NCBI RefSeq assembly: GCF_021129235.1
Contig: NZ_JAJOMA010000021.1
Span: forward strand, 62,001 to 126,000
Direction of reading: 5' to 3'
DNA length: 64,000 nt
DNA from: Kineosporia mesophila
GTDB lineage: Bacteria > Actinomycetota > Actinomycetes > Actinomycetales > Kineosporiaceae
The stretch's first letter is position 1, and each line of letters opens with the position of its first letter. The notes beneath the pieces are model-generated. The model ran no database searches and was not told the origin of the DNA. It saw only the letters and a list, made by a program, of their open reading frames with translations. Below are positions 18,150 to 27,009 of the stretch, piece by piece. A program made the translations under genes and the position numbers.

Positions 18150-18808
18150 CCGGGTCGATCAGAGTGCTGCTGGCAGACGATCAGGAGCTGATGCGGGCGG
18201 GGTTCCGGATGATCCTGTCCAGCGAGCCCGGTCTGGAGGTGGTGGCGGAGGCCTCGAACGGTGCCGAGGCGATCGCCCGGGCCGCGGAGAACACGCCCGA
18301 CGTCATCCTGATGGACGTGCAGATGCCGGGCACCGACGGGATCACCGCCACCCGGGAGATCGTCAGGACGTCGGCCGCGAAGGTCGTCATCCTCACCACC
18401 TTCGACCGGGAGGACTACCTGTTCGGGGCGTTGCAGGCGGGCGCGGCCGGGTTCCTGCTGAAGAACTCCACCCCGGAAGACCTGATCCACGCCATCCGCA
18501 TCGTGGCCCGGGGCGATGCCATGCTGGCCCCCGAGCTGACCCGCCGGGTGCTCGACCGATTCACCGTCAATCCGGGGTCCGTGCAGCGCCCGGCCCGGCT
18601 CGACCAGCTGACCGATCGGGAGTGGGACATCCTGCGGCTCCTGGCCGCCGGGTCGAGCAACGCCGAGATCGCGACCGCGTTGTTCGTCGGCGAGGCCACC
18701 GTGAAGACCCACGTGTCCCGGGTGCTGGCCAAGCTCGGCGTGCGTGACCGGGTGCAGGCCGTGGTGTTCGCCTACGAGAGCGGTGTGGTGACCCCCGGGG
18801 ACCGTTGA
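18146..18808 (+). CDS. LuxR/NarL-family response regulator
   Basis: A 220-aa response regulator with the receiver DDQELMRAGFRMIL and the phospho-acceptor Asp in DVILMDVQMPGTDG. The C-terminal LuxR helix-turn-helix has LTDREWDILRLLAAGSSN and VKTHVSRVLAKLGV. The start is GTG, overlapping the kinase stop by four bases. The ABC exporter genes begin 112 bp downstream and are the likely target. Confidence 0.93.
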   Translation: MTGSIRVLLADDQELMRAGFRMILSSEPGLEVVAEASNGAEAIARAAENTPDVILMDVQMPGTDGITATREIVRTSAAKVVILTTFDREDYLFGALQAGAAGFLLKNSTPEDLIHAIRIVARGDAMLAPELTRRVLDRFTVNPGSVQRPARLDQLTDREWDILRLLAAGSSNAEIATALFVGEATVKTHVSRVLAKLGVRDRVQAVVFAYESGVVTPGDR

Positions 18809-18920
18809 GGGTCCGTCGCAAGGGGGACCCGGCCGGTCCCTCGCGCGCCGGACGACGGGTGATCCGGTGAGCGCCTAGCGTCGGTGGAGTCAGCAGAACC
18901 ACCACGAAGGAGCGCGGATC

Positions 18921-19805
18921 ATGCTTGAGCTGGACGGCATCAGTCGTTCGTTCGACGGCCGCCGGGTCCTGGACGGCATCTCGTTCACCGTCGAGCCGGG
19001 CCGGCTCACCGGGTTCGTCGGCTCGAACGGCGCCGGCAAGACCACCACCATGCGGATCGTGCTGGGCATTCTCGCCCCCGACGCCGGCACGGTGAGCTGG
19101 AAGGGGCAGCCCGTCGACCGGGAGGCCCGCCGCGGGTTCGGCTACATGCCCGAGGAGCGCGGTCTCTATCCCAAGATGAACCCTCTCGACCAGCTGATCT
19201 TCCTGGCCCGCCTGCACGGTGTGGACGCGGGTGCGGCCCGGCGCAAGGCCACCGACCTGCTGGAGCAGCTCGGTCTGGGCGACCGGCTGACCGACAAGCT
19301 GGAATCGCTGTCGCTGGGCAACCAGCAGCGCGTGCAGGTGGCCGCGGCCCTGATCCACGAACCGGCGCTGCTGGTGCTGGACGAGCCGTTCAGCGGTCTC
19401 GACCCGATCACCGTGGACACGATGACCACGATCCTGCGCACCAGCGCCGCGACCGGCGTGCCGGTGCTCTTCTCCAGCCATCAGCTCGACCTGGTCGAGC
19501 GGATCTGCGACGACCTGGTGATCATCTCCGGCGGCGGTGTGGTGGCACGCGGCACGGTCGAGGCGCTGCGGCACGAGCGGGCGGGTGCCCGTTTCCGTCT
19601 GGTGCTGGGTGAGGACGCGGGCTGGCTGCGGGACGTCGACGGCATCCAGGTGCTCGACGTGGACGGGCCGAAGGCCCTGGTCGAGCTGCCCGACGTGTCG
19701 CACGACCAGCAACTGCTGTCCGTGGCCCTGAACCACGGGCCGGTCCACGAGTTCAGCCGGGTCATCCCCGCCCTGGCCGACATCTATCGGGAGGTGTCCC
19801 AGTGA
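18921..19805 (+). CDS. ABC exporter ATP-binding protein (NatA-like)
   Basis: A 294-aa ATPase. Walker A is GSNGAGKTTTMR, the ABC signature is LSLGNQQRVQVAAAL, and Walker B is LLVLDEPFSGLDP. The C-terminal 70 residues form the extra domain found in NatA/CcmA-type exporters. AAGGAG precedes the ATG at 18921. It overlaps the permease start by four bases (GTGA). Cytoplasmic partner of the permease at 19802. Confidence 0.92.
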   Translation: MLELDGISRSFDGRRVLDGISFTVEPGRLTGFVGSNGAGKTTTMRIVLGILAPDAGTVSWKGQPVDREARRGFGYMPEERGLYPKMNPLDQLIFLARLHGVDAGAARRKATDLLEQLGLGDRLTDKLESLSLGNQQRVQVAAALIHEPALLVLDEPFSGLDPITVDTMTTILRTSAATGVPVLFSSHQLDLVERICDDLVIISGGGVVARGTVEALRHERAGARFRLVLGEDAGWLRDVDGIQVLDVDGPKALVELPDVSHDQQLLSVALNHGPVHEFSRVIPALADIYREVSQ

Positions 19806-21091
19806 TCGAGACCATTCGCCTGATCGCGGCCCGGGAGATCACGACCAAGCTCCGCGACCGGGCCTTCCTCATCTCCACCGGGGTGATGCTGCTGATCGTG
19901 GTCGGCTCGGTGGTGGTGCCGCTGCTGCTGAACGGCGACGACGGGCATCCGAAGTTCCGCCTCGCGGTGGCCGGGTCGAGCGCGACCACGATCGGCGAGA
20001 CCGCGAAGACCGTCGGGGCCGCCGCGATCACCGCTGCCGACGTGCAGGAGAAGGCCGACGACCAGGCCGGCGAGGACGGCCTGCCGCTGGTCACCCGCGC
20101 CGCCGAGACCGGGGTGCCGGCAGCCGACCTGACCCTGGTGAACGCGGACTCGGCCGACGCGGCGACCGCCCTGGTGCGGAGCGAGGACGCGGACGCCGCC
20201 CTGGTCGAGACGGCCGACGGCACGCTCGAGGTGATCGGCCGCGACGAGGTCGACAGCGACCTGAGCACGCTGATTACCGTGGCCGCGCAGGCCGACGAGA
20301 CCCGCGCGGTGCTGACCGAGGCCGGGGTCGGTGACGACGTGCTGACCCAGTTGCAGAGCACCCGGCCGCCGGGTGAGCGCCTGCTGGAGCCCGGCTCCCC
20401 GAACGAGGGCGTCGCCACCGTGCTCAGCTTCGCCTTCGCCGGCCTGTTCTACTTCACCGCCATCGTCTTCGGCCTGACCATCGCGCAGAGCGTGGTGGAG
20501 GAGAAGCAGAGCCGGGTGATCGAGATCCTGGTCGCGGCCACCCCGGTGCGGCTGCTACTGGCGGGCAAGATCGTGGGTAACGCGGTGCTCGCCCTGGGCC
20601 AGGTGGCCCTGCTGCTGGCGATCGGCCTGGCGGCGGCCAGCGCGACCGGGCAGGGGGCCGCGGCGAGTCTGCTGCTCAGCTCGGGCGGCTGGTTCCTGCT
20701 CTTCTTCGCCCTCGGCTTCGTGATGCTGAGCTGTGCCTGGGCCGCCGCGGGCTCCCTGGCCGCGCGGCAGGAAGACCTCCAGTCGACCACGATGCCCCTG
20801 CAGATGGCCCTGATCATCCCCTTCTTTCTAGCCTTTTCGTTCACCGATCCCGGTACGGGCCTGAAAGTTCTTTCCTACGTGCCCTTCACCTCACCGATGA
20901 GCATGCCCCGGCGGCTGCTGATCGAGGACGCGTCGTGGTGGGAGGCCCTGATCTCGCTCGGCATCATCGCCGCCACCGGAGCGCTCCTCATCGTTCTCGC
21001 CGCCCGCCTCTACGAGGGATCGCTGCTGCGCACCGGCACGAAGACCTCGATCGCCGCGGCCTGGAAGAGGGAGAAGCAGACCTCCGCGTAA
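19802..21091 (+). CDS. ABC-2 family exporter permease (NatB-like)
   Basis: A 429-aa permease with a first transmembrane helix at about 22-42, a large external loop to about residue 205, and then five helices (for example SFAFAGLFYFTAIVFGLTI, shown in part, and MALIIPFFLAF). RDRAFLISTGVMLL is typical of NatB N-termini, and EEKQSRVIEILVAA is the conserved ABC-2 cytoplasmic motif. The GTG start overlaps the ATPase stop. NatAB systems export sodium or antibiotics; the substrate here is unknown. Control by the upstream two-component pair is inferred from gene order. Confidence 0.9.
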   Translation: MIETIRLIAAREITTKLRDRAFLISTGVMLLIVVGSVVVPLLLNGDDGHPKFRLAVAGSSATTIGETAKTVGAAAITAADVQEKADDQAGEDGLPLVTRAAETGVPAADLTLVNADSADAATALVRSEDADAALVETADGTLEVIGRDEVDSDLSTLITVAAQADETRAVLTEAGVGDDVLTQLQSTRPPGERLLEPGSPNEGVATVLSFAFAGLFYFTAIVFGLTIAQSVVEEKQSRVIEILVAATPVRLLLAGKIVGNAVLALGQVALLLAIGLAAASATGQGAAASLLLSSGGWFLLFFALGFVMLSCAWAAAGSLAARQEDLQSTTMPLQMALIIPFFLAFSFTDPGTGLKVLSYVPFTSPMSMPRRLLIEDASWWEALISLGIIAATGALLIVLAARLYEGSLLRTGTKTSIAAAWKREKQTSA

Positions 21092-21422
21092 GCCTCGCAC
21101 ACCACCGAGCCCCGTCACTGAATGCTTTCACCGGCCAGTGGCGGGGTTCGCTGCTGCCACCGGGGCTGCAAGTTCGTGCAGCATCGACGCAAGGTCTTGC
21201 AACCGGGTTTGCCCACGTCAGAGCGATGTGAAGAGCGTCACCGATTCATCTGTCCGGACAGGTTCACAACACCTGTCCGGACAGGTACGGTGGAGAAGAC
21301 CCCGCGGACAACGACGTTCCGGCTACCGCCCGTAACATCAGAACGTCGTTCTCATGTTGCCGGGGCGGGCCGGGGCGCTGTCTGTTCCAGGCGTGATTCA
21401 CACCCACGAGGAAGGCAGCCCC
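21092..21422. other. 331-bp leader of the PEP carboxykinase gene
   Basis: A non-coding leader holding two palindromic operator-like sites at 21248-21286 and the ribosome-binding site GAGGAAGG seven bases before the GTG at 21423. No terminator for the ABC operon is obvious within it. Nothing else is recognised. Confidence 0.6.
21248..21286. promoter_or_regulatory. Tandem palindromic operator upstream of PEP carboxykinase
   Basis: Two near-identical palindromes: ATCTGTCCGGACAGGT at 21248-21263 (one mismatch from perfect) and ACCTGTCCGGACAGGT at 21271-21286 (perfect 16-bp). Their centres are 23 bp apart, close to two helical turns, on the same face of DNA. They lie about 140 bp before the carboxykinase start. 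The regulator is not identified. Confidence 0.75.
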
Positions 21423-23249
21423 GTGACGACATTCCAGAACGACGCCATCACCCTCCCCGAGGCCCCGACCAGGCATCCCGGTCTGCTGGCCTGGGTCTCG
21501 CAGACAGCTGAACTGACCACTCCGGAGCGTGTGGTGTGGATCGACGGGTCGGCCCAGCAGCATCGGGAGATCATCGACGATCTCGTTGCCGCAGGAACTT
21601 TCGTGAAACTGGCGAAGAAGCCGAACTCGTACTGGTGCGCCTCCGACCCCACCGACGTGGCCCGGGTCGAAGACCGCACCTTCATCTGCTCGGTCGACGA
21701 GGCCGACGCCGGCCCGACGAACAACTGGATGGACCCGGGCGAGATGCGGACCATCCTGAAAGACCTGTACCGCGGCTGCATGAAGGGCCGCACGATGTAC
21801 GTGATTCCTTTTGTGATGGGACATCTCGACGCCGAGAAACCGATGTTCGGCGTGGAGATCACCGACTCGCCCTATGTCGTGGTCTCGATGAACGTGATGG
21901 CCAAGACCGGCACCCGGGTGCTCGAGAAAATGGGCCCGTCGGCGGACTACGTGCCGGCGATGCATTCGATCGGCGCCCCGCTGGAGCCCGGCCAGGCGGA
22001 TGTGGCCTGGCCCTGCAACGACACCAAGTACATCGTGCAGTTCCCGCAGAGCCGCGAGATCCAGTCGTTCGGTTCGGGATACGGCGGCAACGCTCTGCTC
22101 GGCAAGAAGTGCTACTCGCTGCGCATCGCCTCGGCGATGGCCCGCGACGAGGGCTGGCTGGCCGAGCACATGCTGATCCTCAAGCTCACCTCACCCTCGA
22201 ACGTGGTGAAGTACATCGCCGCCGCGTTCCCGAGTGCCTGCGGCAAGACCAATCTGGCGATGCTCGAACCGACCGTCCCCGGCTGGAAGGTCGAGACGCT
22301 GGGCGACGACATCGCCTGGATGCGCTTCGGCCACGACGGCCGGCTCTATGCCACGAATCCCGAGAACGGCCTGTTCGGAGTCGCTCCCGGCACCGGCTGG
22401 GACACCAACCCGAACGCGATGCGGGCGATCGAGGCGGGCGGATCGGTGTTCACCAACGTGGCACTGACCGACGACGGTGACATCTGGTGGGAGGGCATGA
22501 CCCCGCAACCGCCCGCCCACCTCACCGACTGGCACGGCAACGACTGGACTCCCTCGTCCGAAAATCCTTCTTCCCATCCGAACTCACGGTTCTGCACCCC
22601 GATCCGCAACTGCCCGATCCTCGCCGACGAGTACGACGACCCGGCCGGTGTGCCGATCTCGGCCATCCTCTTCGGCGGGCGCCGCAAGACCACGATCCCG
22701 CTGGTCACACAGTCGCGGGACTGGGCCCACGGCACGTTCATGGGCGCGACCCTGAGCTCCGAGACCACCGCCGCCGCGACCGGCGCCGTCGGCGTGGTGC
22801 GCCGCGACCCGATGGCCATGCTGCCGTTCATCGGCTACAACGCCGGCGACTACTTCCAGCACTGGATCGACATGGGCAAGGGCGCCGACGCCGACAAGAT
22901 GCCGAAGATCTTCTATGTCAACTGGTTCCGGCGTGACGAGGACGGCGGCTTCCTCTGGCCGGGCTACGGCGAGAACGGTCGCGTGCTGAAGTGGGTGGTG
23001 GAACGACTCGAGGGCCAGGTCGCCGCCGTCGAGACCCCGATCGGCCACGTGCCGGCGCCAGGCACGCTCGACATCAGCGGCCTCGATCTCGACGAGGGCC
23101 GGCTGGAGCAGGCCGTGCGCGTCGACCCGGACGAGTGGAAGGCCGAGATTCCGCTGATCGAGGAGTGGTTCGACAAGATCGGGGAGAAGATGCCGACCAC
23201 CCTGATCACCGAGCTGAACGACCTGAAGGCCCGCCTGGGCGCCGCCTGA
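21423..23249 (+). CDS. pckG: Phosphoenolpyruvate carboxykinase (GTP)
   Basis: A 608-aa cytoplasmic enzyme that converts oxaloacetate and GTP to PEP and CO2, the entry step of gluconeogenesis. The kinase P-loop is [13 protein letters not shown]. Other GTP-PEPCK features are [33 protein letters not shown] (shown in part) and the C-terminal NWFRRDEDG. The GTG at 21423 ([15 protein letters not shown]) is preferred because GAGGAAGG lies seven bases upstream and the family begins here. The length is the usual one. The palindromic sites upstream suggest carbon-source control. Confidence 0.95.
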   Translation: MTTFQNDAITLPEAPTRHPGLLAWVSQTAELTTPERVVWIDGSAQQHREIIDDLVAAGTFVKLAKKPNSYWCASDPTDVARVEDRTFICSVDEADAGPTNNWMDPGEMRTILKDLYRGCMKGRTMYVIPFVMGHLDAEKPMFGVEITDSPYVVVSMNVMAKTGTRVLEKMGPSADYVPAMHSIGAPLEPGQADVAWPCNDTKYIVQFPQSREIQSFGSGYGGNALLGKKCYSLRIASAMARDEGWLAEHMLILKLTSPSNVVKYIAAAFPSACGKTNLAMLEPTVPGWKVETLGDDIAWMRFGHDGRLYATNPENGLFGVAPGTGWDTNPNAMRAIEAGGSVFTNVALTDDGDIWWEGMTPQPPAHLTDWHGNDWTPSSENPSSHPNSRFCTPIRNCPILADEYDDPAGVPISAILFGGRRKTTIPLVTQSRDWAHGTFMGATLSSETTAAATGAVGVVRRDPMAMLPFIGYNAGDYFQHWIDMGKGADADKMPKIFYVNWFRRDEDGGFLWPGYGENGRVLKWVVERLEGQVAAVETPIGHVPAPGTLDISGLDLDEGRLEQAVRVDPDEWKAEIPLIEEWFDKIGEKMPTTLITELNDLKARLGAA

Positions 23250-23257
23250 AACCTCTT

Positions 23258-23279
23258 CGTGATCATGCAAATGATCACG
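23258..23279. repeat. Minimal copy of the GTGATCATGCAAA palindromic element
   Basis: CGTGATCAT, loop GCAA, ATGATCACG: a perfect 9-bp hairpin between the convergent pckG and lipoprotein genes. Its first 13 bases are identical to the outer arm of the longer elements at 28559 and 35237, so it looks like a shortened relative. It may act as a bidirectional terminator. Confidence 0.75.
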
Positions 23280-23286
23280 GAAAGGT

Positions 23287-24360
23287 TTATTCGTAGAGCA
23301 CGTACTCCGGGCGGGGCTTCAGCTTCAGCACCTGCGACGGTGTCATCAGCTTGCCGTGCTCCCGGTCCTCCTCGAAGAACAGCTTGAAGCCGGCGTGGGT
23401 GCCGTCGGGCAGGGGTTGCACCAGCTTGCGCCAGGTCTTCTCCTTGTCCACCCGCGCGCCGATCCCGTCTACACTCAGGATGAACTGCAGCCCCTTGCGC
23501 TCCCGGATCTTCGGCACGTCACTGATGATCCGGGGCGCGAGCTGGTGCACCACGAAAGCCTTTTCCGGCAGACCGCGCTGAGTGACGAACTTCGAGAGCC
23601 AGAGCGACACCTGGTTGAGCTCACCCGCGCTGGTGTGGCCGTAGACATGACCGGGTGTCTGCTTCGGCCCGACCGCCCACTCCGGGTCCAGGGCCAGGCC
23701 CACGTCGGGCTCCTCCAGCCACTTGCTCATCGCCTTGACCTCGGTGAGGAAGTCGGCCCGGCCGGGCTGGATGTTCAGCAGCAGCAACGCTTTGCTCTTC
23801 CGCGCCACCTTCAGGTAGCGCCCGATCTCGGCGTCACGGGTACGGGCCCGGTACATCTTGTCCTTACCCGGCGACGCCTGCACGACGGTGGTGATGAGCT
23901 CCAGCACCGGCAGTGGCTCCCGCCCGTCGCCGTCGTACTTCCGGCCGAGTTTCTCGATCTCGTCGACCCGGGCCTGCAGGTCGCCGATTCCCAGCCGGCC
24001 GAACGACTTGGCAGCACCGCCGGAGTAGCCCACGAGGCGGTAGTGCGGGAAGAGCTCGGTGCCACCCCGCGGCAGTTCCCGGGCCGCCGGAGCGGTTGTG
24101 GTGGTCTCCGGGGTCACCGGCACGGTGGTCGGGTCGACCGCACTGCTTGAGGACGTCGTTGAGCTTCCCTGCGGATCCGCAGTTCCGGGGGTGACCGGGT
24201 CGGTCGAGGTGGTCGCAGACGGAGAACCGCTCGTGGACGCGGCGAGGGGCGAGGTGTTCGTCGTCTCTGATCCGCACCCGGCGACCACCAGGGAAGCCAG
24301 CGACACCAACCCCACCCCCACAGACAGATTCCGGCGCGACAAGGGCCGAGCGGGGCGCAT
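23287..24360 (-). CDS. Hypothetical secreted lipoprotein
   Basis: A 357-aa protein with a signal peptide and lipobox (VGLVSLASLVVAGC); SRRNLSVG before the hydrophobic core could be a Tat-type twin-arginine motif. A Ser/Thr-rich linker of about 70 residues follows. The mature domain from about residue 100 (LFPHYRLVGYSG...FGRLGIGDL) contains strand-like segments such as PVLELITTVV, ALLLLNIQPGRAD and VGLALDPEW, suggesting a TIM-barrel-like fold. No catalytic motif is recognised. The ATG at 24360 directly precedes the signal. It is probably anchored outside the membrane; function unknown. Confidence 0.75.
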   Translation of the reverse strand: MRPARPLSRRNLSVGVGLVSLASLVVAGCGSETTNTSPLAASTSGSPSATTSTDPVTPGTADPQGSSTTSSSSAVDPTTVPVTPETTTTAPAARELPRGGTELFPHYRLVGYSGGAAKSFGRLGIGDLQARVDEIEKLGRKYDGDGREPLPVLELITTVVQASPGKDKMYRARTRDAEIGRYLKVARKSKALLLLNIQPGRADFLTEVKAMSKWLEEPDVGLALDPEWAVGPKQTPGHVYGHTSAGELNQVSLWLSKFVTQRGLPEKAFVVHQLAPRIISDVPKIRERKGLQFILSVDGIGARVDKEKTWRKLVQPLPDGTHAGFKLFFEEDREHGKLMTPSQVLKLKPRPEYVLYE

Positions 24361-24489
24361 AGGGGCAACCTCCGGGTGCTGTGGGTCTGATGTGACTCTC
24401 GGGTGGCGCACCCATCCGACCACGACCCGGGCGAACGGCGCATCTCCGCACCTCCGAACGGATGAGATCTGGAGAAGGCCGACAAAACA

Positions 24490-24526
24490 CGAGAGGGCCC
24501 TGTCAACTGGTGACAGGGCCCTCTCG
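24490..24526 (-). terminator. Rho-independent terminator of tRNA-Ser(GCT)
   Basis: A perfect 16-bp stem (CGAGAGGGCCCTGTCA and its complement) with loop ACTGG, just past the tRNA 3' end on the minus strand. It is followed in that direction by GTGTTTTGTC, a T-rich stretch. Confidence 0.85.
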
Positions 24527-24531
24527 GACCG

Positions 24532-24622
24532 CGGAGGCGGCGAGATTTGAACTCGCGATGGGGGATAAACCCCAAACCCGCTTAGCAGGCGGGCGCCATA
24601 GACCGGACTAGGCGACGCCTCC
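24532..24622 (-). tRNA. tRNA-Ser (anticodon GCT)
   Basis: The acceptor stem GGAGGCG pairs with CGCCTCC, with discriminator G. The anticodon stem-loop is CCCGC-CTGCTAA-GCGGG with anticodon GCT. A long variable arm (GGGGTTTATCCCC) marks a class II tRNA, and the T arm is GCGAG-TTCAAAT-CTCGC. The 91-nt length is right for tRNA-Ser. CCA is not encoded. Confidence 0.95.
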
Positions 24623-24996
24623 TCGTGGTGCGGCAAGGATACCGGTCCGGCACGCCTGACGGCAAAGCAGATGTCGCGGCGCGCCGTGATCAACCGGATT
24701 CAGAGCAAACGAACGGGCCCGGAAAGGCACAGATCGGGCGCGGATCTCCGGGGACTGCTAGCCAACACAGCCGAGAGCCTTATTGTTAGCCACTAGCCAG
24801 ATGCGCGCATATCACGCTGATACGCCACGAATCCGGCCGTGTCACTTCGGTAACAATCTGATCGTGTGGCCCAGTGCACGACAGCAATGCTGTAACGAAT
24901 TATCTATCTGCAGCGAAGCAGAGGGTTGGCACCGATAGTGCATGCTCTTCCGGTCAGCATGTTCACGAGGCACCATCGATACGGCAGGAGACGCGG
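24623..24996. other. 374-bp divergent spacer between tRNA-Ser and LCP gene
   Basis: No gene is supported. This is relatively AT-rich for the window and should carry the tRNA promoter (reading left) and the promoter for the LCP gene (reading right). GGCAGGAG sits before the GTG at 24997. No riboswitch or clear operator was recognised. Confidence 0.5.
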
Positions 24997-26835
24997 GTGA
25001 CGCAGGTCGAGCCTTCATCTCGGCGCTCGCGACGATCCGATGCCGATGCCCGTTACGGCGAGCAGTCGCGCGGTAACGACCAGGCGCGATCGGGCCGCTC
25101 CGGCGGGGCCGGCTACGGCGGCGGGTACGACAATCGCGCGGGCAACCGGGCCCCCCGGGAACCGTGGGACTCCCCCGACAGCCGGGGCGAACGTCCGCCA
25201 AGCCGTTCTGAGAGCCGTTCTGAGAGCCGCGCGGGTGGACCTTCCCCGCGACGCTCACAGCCCGCTCCCGAGCCGTTCCCGGACGACGAGGACGGCCGCC
25301 GCGGCAGCCACGCCACCACCTACGGCCAGGGTTTCTCCTGGGTCGTGGCCTGGACCATCATCGGCGCCCTGATCCCCGGCCTCGGCCTGATCGCCGCCGG
25401 CTGGCGCCGGCTCGGCGCCGCGGTGCTCGGCGTGCTCGGCGTCATCGCCGCGGCCATCGCGGTCTGGGCCCTGAGCGGCAACATCATGAAGAAGGGAGTC
25501 TCGTTCGCCGTCGATCCGCAGAAGCTGCTGATGCTCGCCGTCGCAGCGGTGCTGATCGGCGTGCTCTGGGCCCTCGTCATCCTGCTCACCAACAGCCAGC
25601 TGCGTCGCTACGCCACGCTCGACACCGGCCAGAAGGCCTTCAGCTGGGTGGTGGTCGCGGCTCTCGTCATCGGTGTCGGTGTGCCCACCTACACCGTCGG
25701 CGACTACGCGCTCGTCCAGCGTGACCTGGTCAAGAGCCTGTTCAACAGCGACAGCGACAGCGACGCGAACGACGCCAAGCCCAACGCCGAGGCCGCCGAC
25801 CCGTGGGCCGGCACCAAGCGCATCAACGTGCTGCTCATCGGTTCCGACGCCGGCGCCACCCGCGAGGGCATCCGGCCCGACACGATGATCGTGGCGAGCA
25901 TCCAGCCCTCCACCGGCAACACCGTGCTCTTCAGCATCCCCCGCAGCCTGCAGCGGGTGCCCTTCAAGTCCGGCACCCCCGGCGAAGAGGCCTGGCCGCA
26001 GGGCTACTACTGCCCCGAGGCCGGCGTCGGCAACGAGTGCCTCATCAACGCCATCTGGCGCTGGGCCGAGGGCGACGGGGCGCAGTACTACCCCAAGACC
26101 AAGTTCAAGAACCCCGGTCTGCGGGCCACGGAAGACGCCATCACCGGTGCCACCGGCCTGGAGATCGACACCTACGCGATGCTCAACCTCGAAGGCTTCG
26201 CCGACTTCATCGACGCCATCGGCGGCCTGACGCTGAATGTCTCCGAGCGCCTGCCGATCGGTGGTAACTCCAAGAACCCGGTCGCCAAAGCCTGGATCGA
26301 GGTCGGCCAGAACCAGAAGATGGATGGCTACCACTCGCTCTGGTACGCCCGGTCGCGCTGGAGCACCGACGACTACGACCGCATGCGCCGCCAGCGCTGC
26401 GTGATCGCCGCGGTGACGGATCAGGCCGACCCGGTCACCATCGCCAAGAGCTGGACCAAGATCGCCAAGGCCCTGAAGAACAACATGGCCACCGGCATCC
26501 AGCAGTCCCAGCTCCAGGCCTATGTCGAACTCGCCACCCGCGTGCAGGGCGGCAAGGTCACCAGCCTCTCGTTCACCAACGCGGCCGTCGGCGGCACCAC
26601 GGTCAACCCCGACTTCGACCTGATGCACTCGAAGGTGCAGAAGGCGATCAAGAAGTCCGAGAACGCCGGCAAGAAGAAGTCGACCGCCACCTCGACCGCC
26701 ACGCCGAGCGCCGGCGCCTCGACCGGCACGGACAAGGGCACGGGGTCGGGGTCGGGCACCACGAAGGACGACACCGACAAGACCACCAAGGCCGAAGACC
26801 CGGACAACGCGCAGGACGTCACCGAGGTCTGCTGA
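24997..26835 (+). CDS. LytR-CpsA-Psr (LCP) family cell-wall glycopolymer ligase, multi-pass N-terminus
   Basis: A 612-aa LCP protein. Such proteins attach lipid-linked polymers (arabinogalactan, teichoic acids) to peptidoglycan outside the cell. A disordered Arg/Ser/Gly-rich N-terminus (about 1-105) is followed by about four hydrophobic helices (GFSWVVAWTIIGALIPGLG onward to about residue 235) instead of the usual single anchor. The LCP domain begins at RINVLLIGSDAGATREG and includes RPDTMIVASI, FSIPRSLQRVPF and YARSRWSTDDYDRMRRQRC, the last holding the conserved Arg set. A Ser/Thr/Lys tail ends in EVC. The GTG at 24997 has GGCAGGAG upstream. A paralog follows at 27010. Confidence 0.9.
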   Translation: MTQVEPSSRRSRRSDADARYGEQSRGNDQARSGRSGGAGYGGGYDNRAGNRAPREPWDSPDSRGERPPSRSESRSESRAGGPSPRRSQPAPEPFPDDEDGRRGSHATTYGQGFSWVVAWTIIGALIPGLGLIAAGWRRLGAAVLGVLGVIAAAIAVWALSGNIMKKGVSFAVDPQKLLMLAVAAVLIGVLWALVILLTNSQLRRYATLDTGQKAFSWVVVAALVIGVGVPTYTVGDYALVQRDLVKSLFNSDSDSDANDAKPNAEAADPWAGTKRINVLLIGSDAGATREGIRPDTMIVASIQPSTGNTVLFSIPRSLQRVPFKSGTPGEEAWPQGYYCPEAGVGNECLINAIWRWAEGDGAQYYPKTKFKNPGLRATEDAITGATGLEIDTYAMLNLEGFADFIDAIGGLTLNVSERLPIGGNSKNPVAKAWIEVGQNQKMDGYHSLWYARSRWSTDDYDRMRRQRCVIAAVTDQADPVTIAKSWTKIAKALKNNMATGIQQSQLQAYVELATRVQGGKVTSLSFTNAAVGGTTVNPDFDLMHSKVQKAIKKSENAGKKKSTATSTATPSAGASTGTDKGTGSGSGTTKDDTDKTTKAEDPDNAQDVTEVC

Positions 26836-27009
26836 TCTCCTCCGGTCGGTCGACCCTCGGGTCGGCCGACCGGGCAGGCCAGGATCGGCCAGTCGCACAC
26901 AAGTAGCCCGGTTGTCCGTTTCTAGACCCGAGATTTACTGCTCTGCAGGCATACTCACCGCTCAGTGCGCGAAGCGCGGCCGCCCGGGCCACCCGCGCCG
27001 AGGGGTGCG

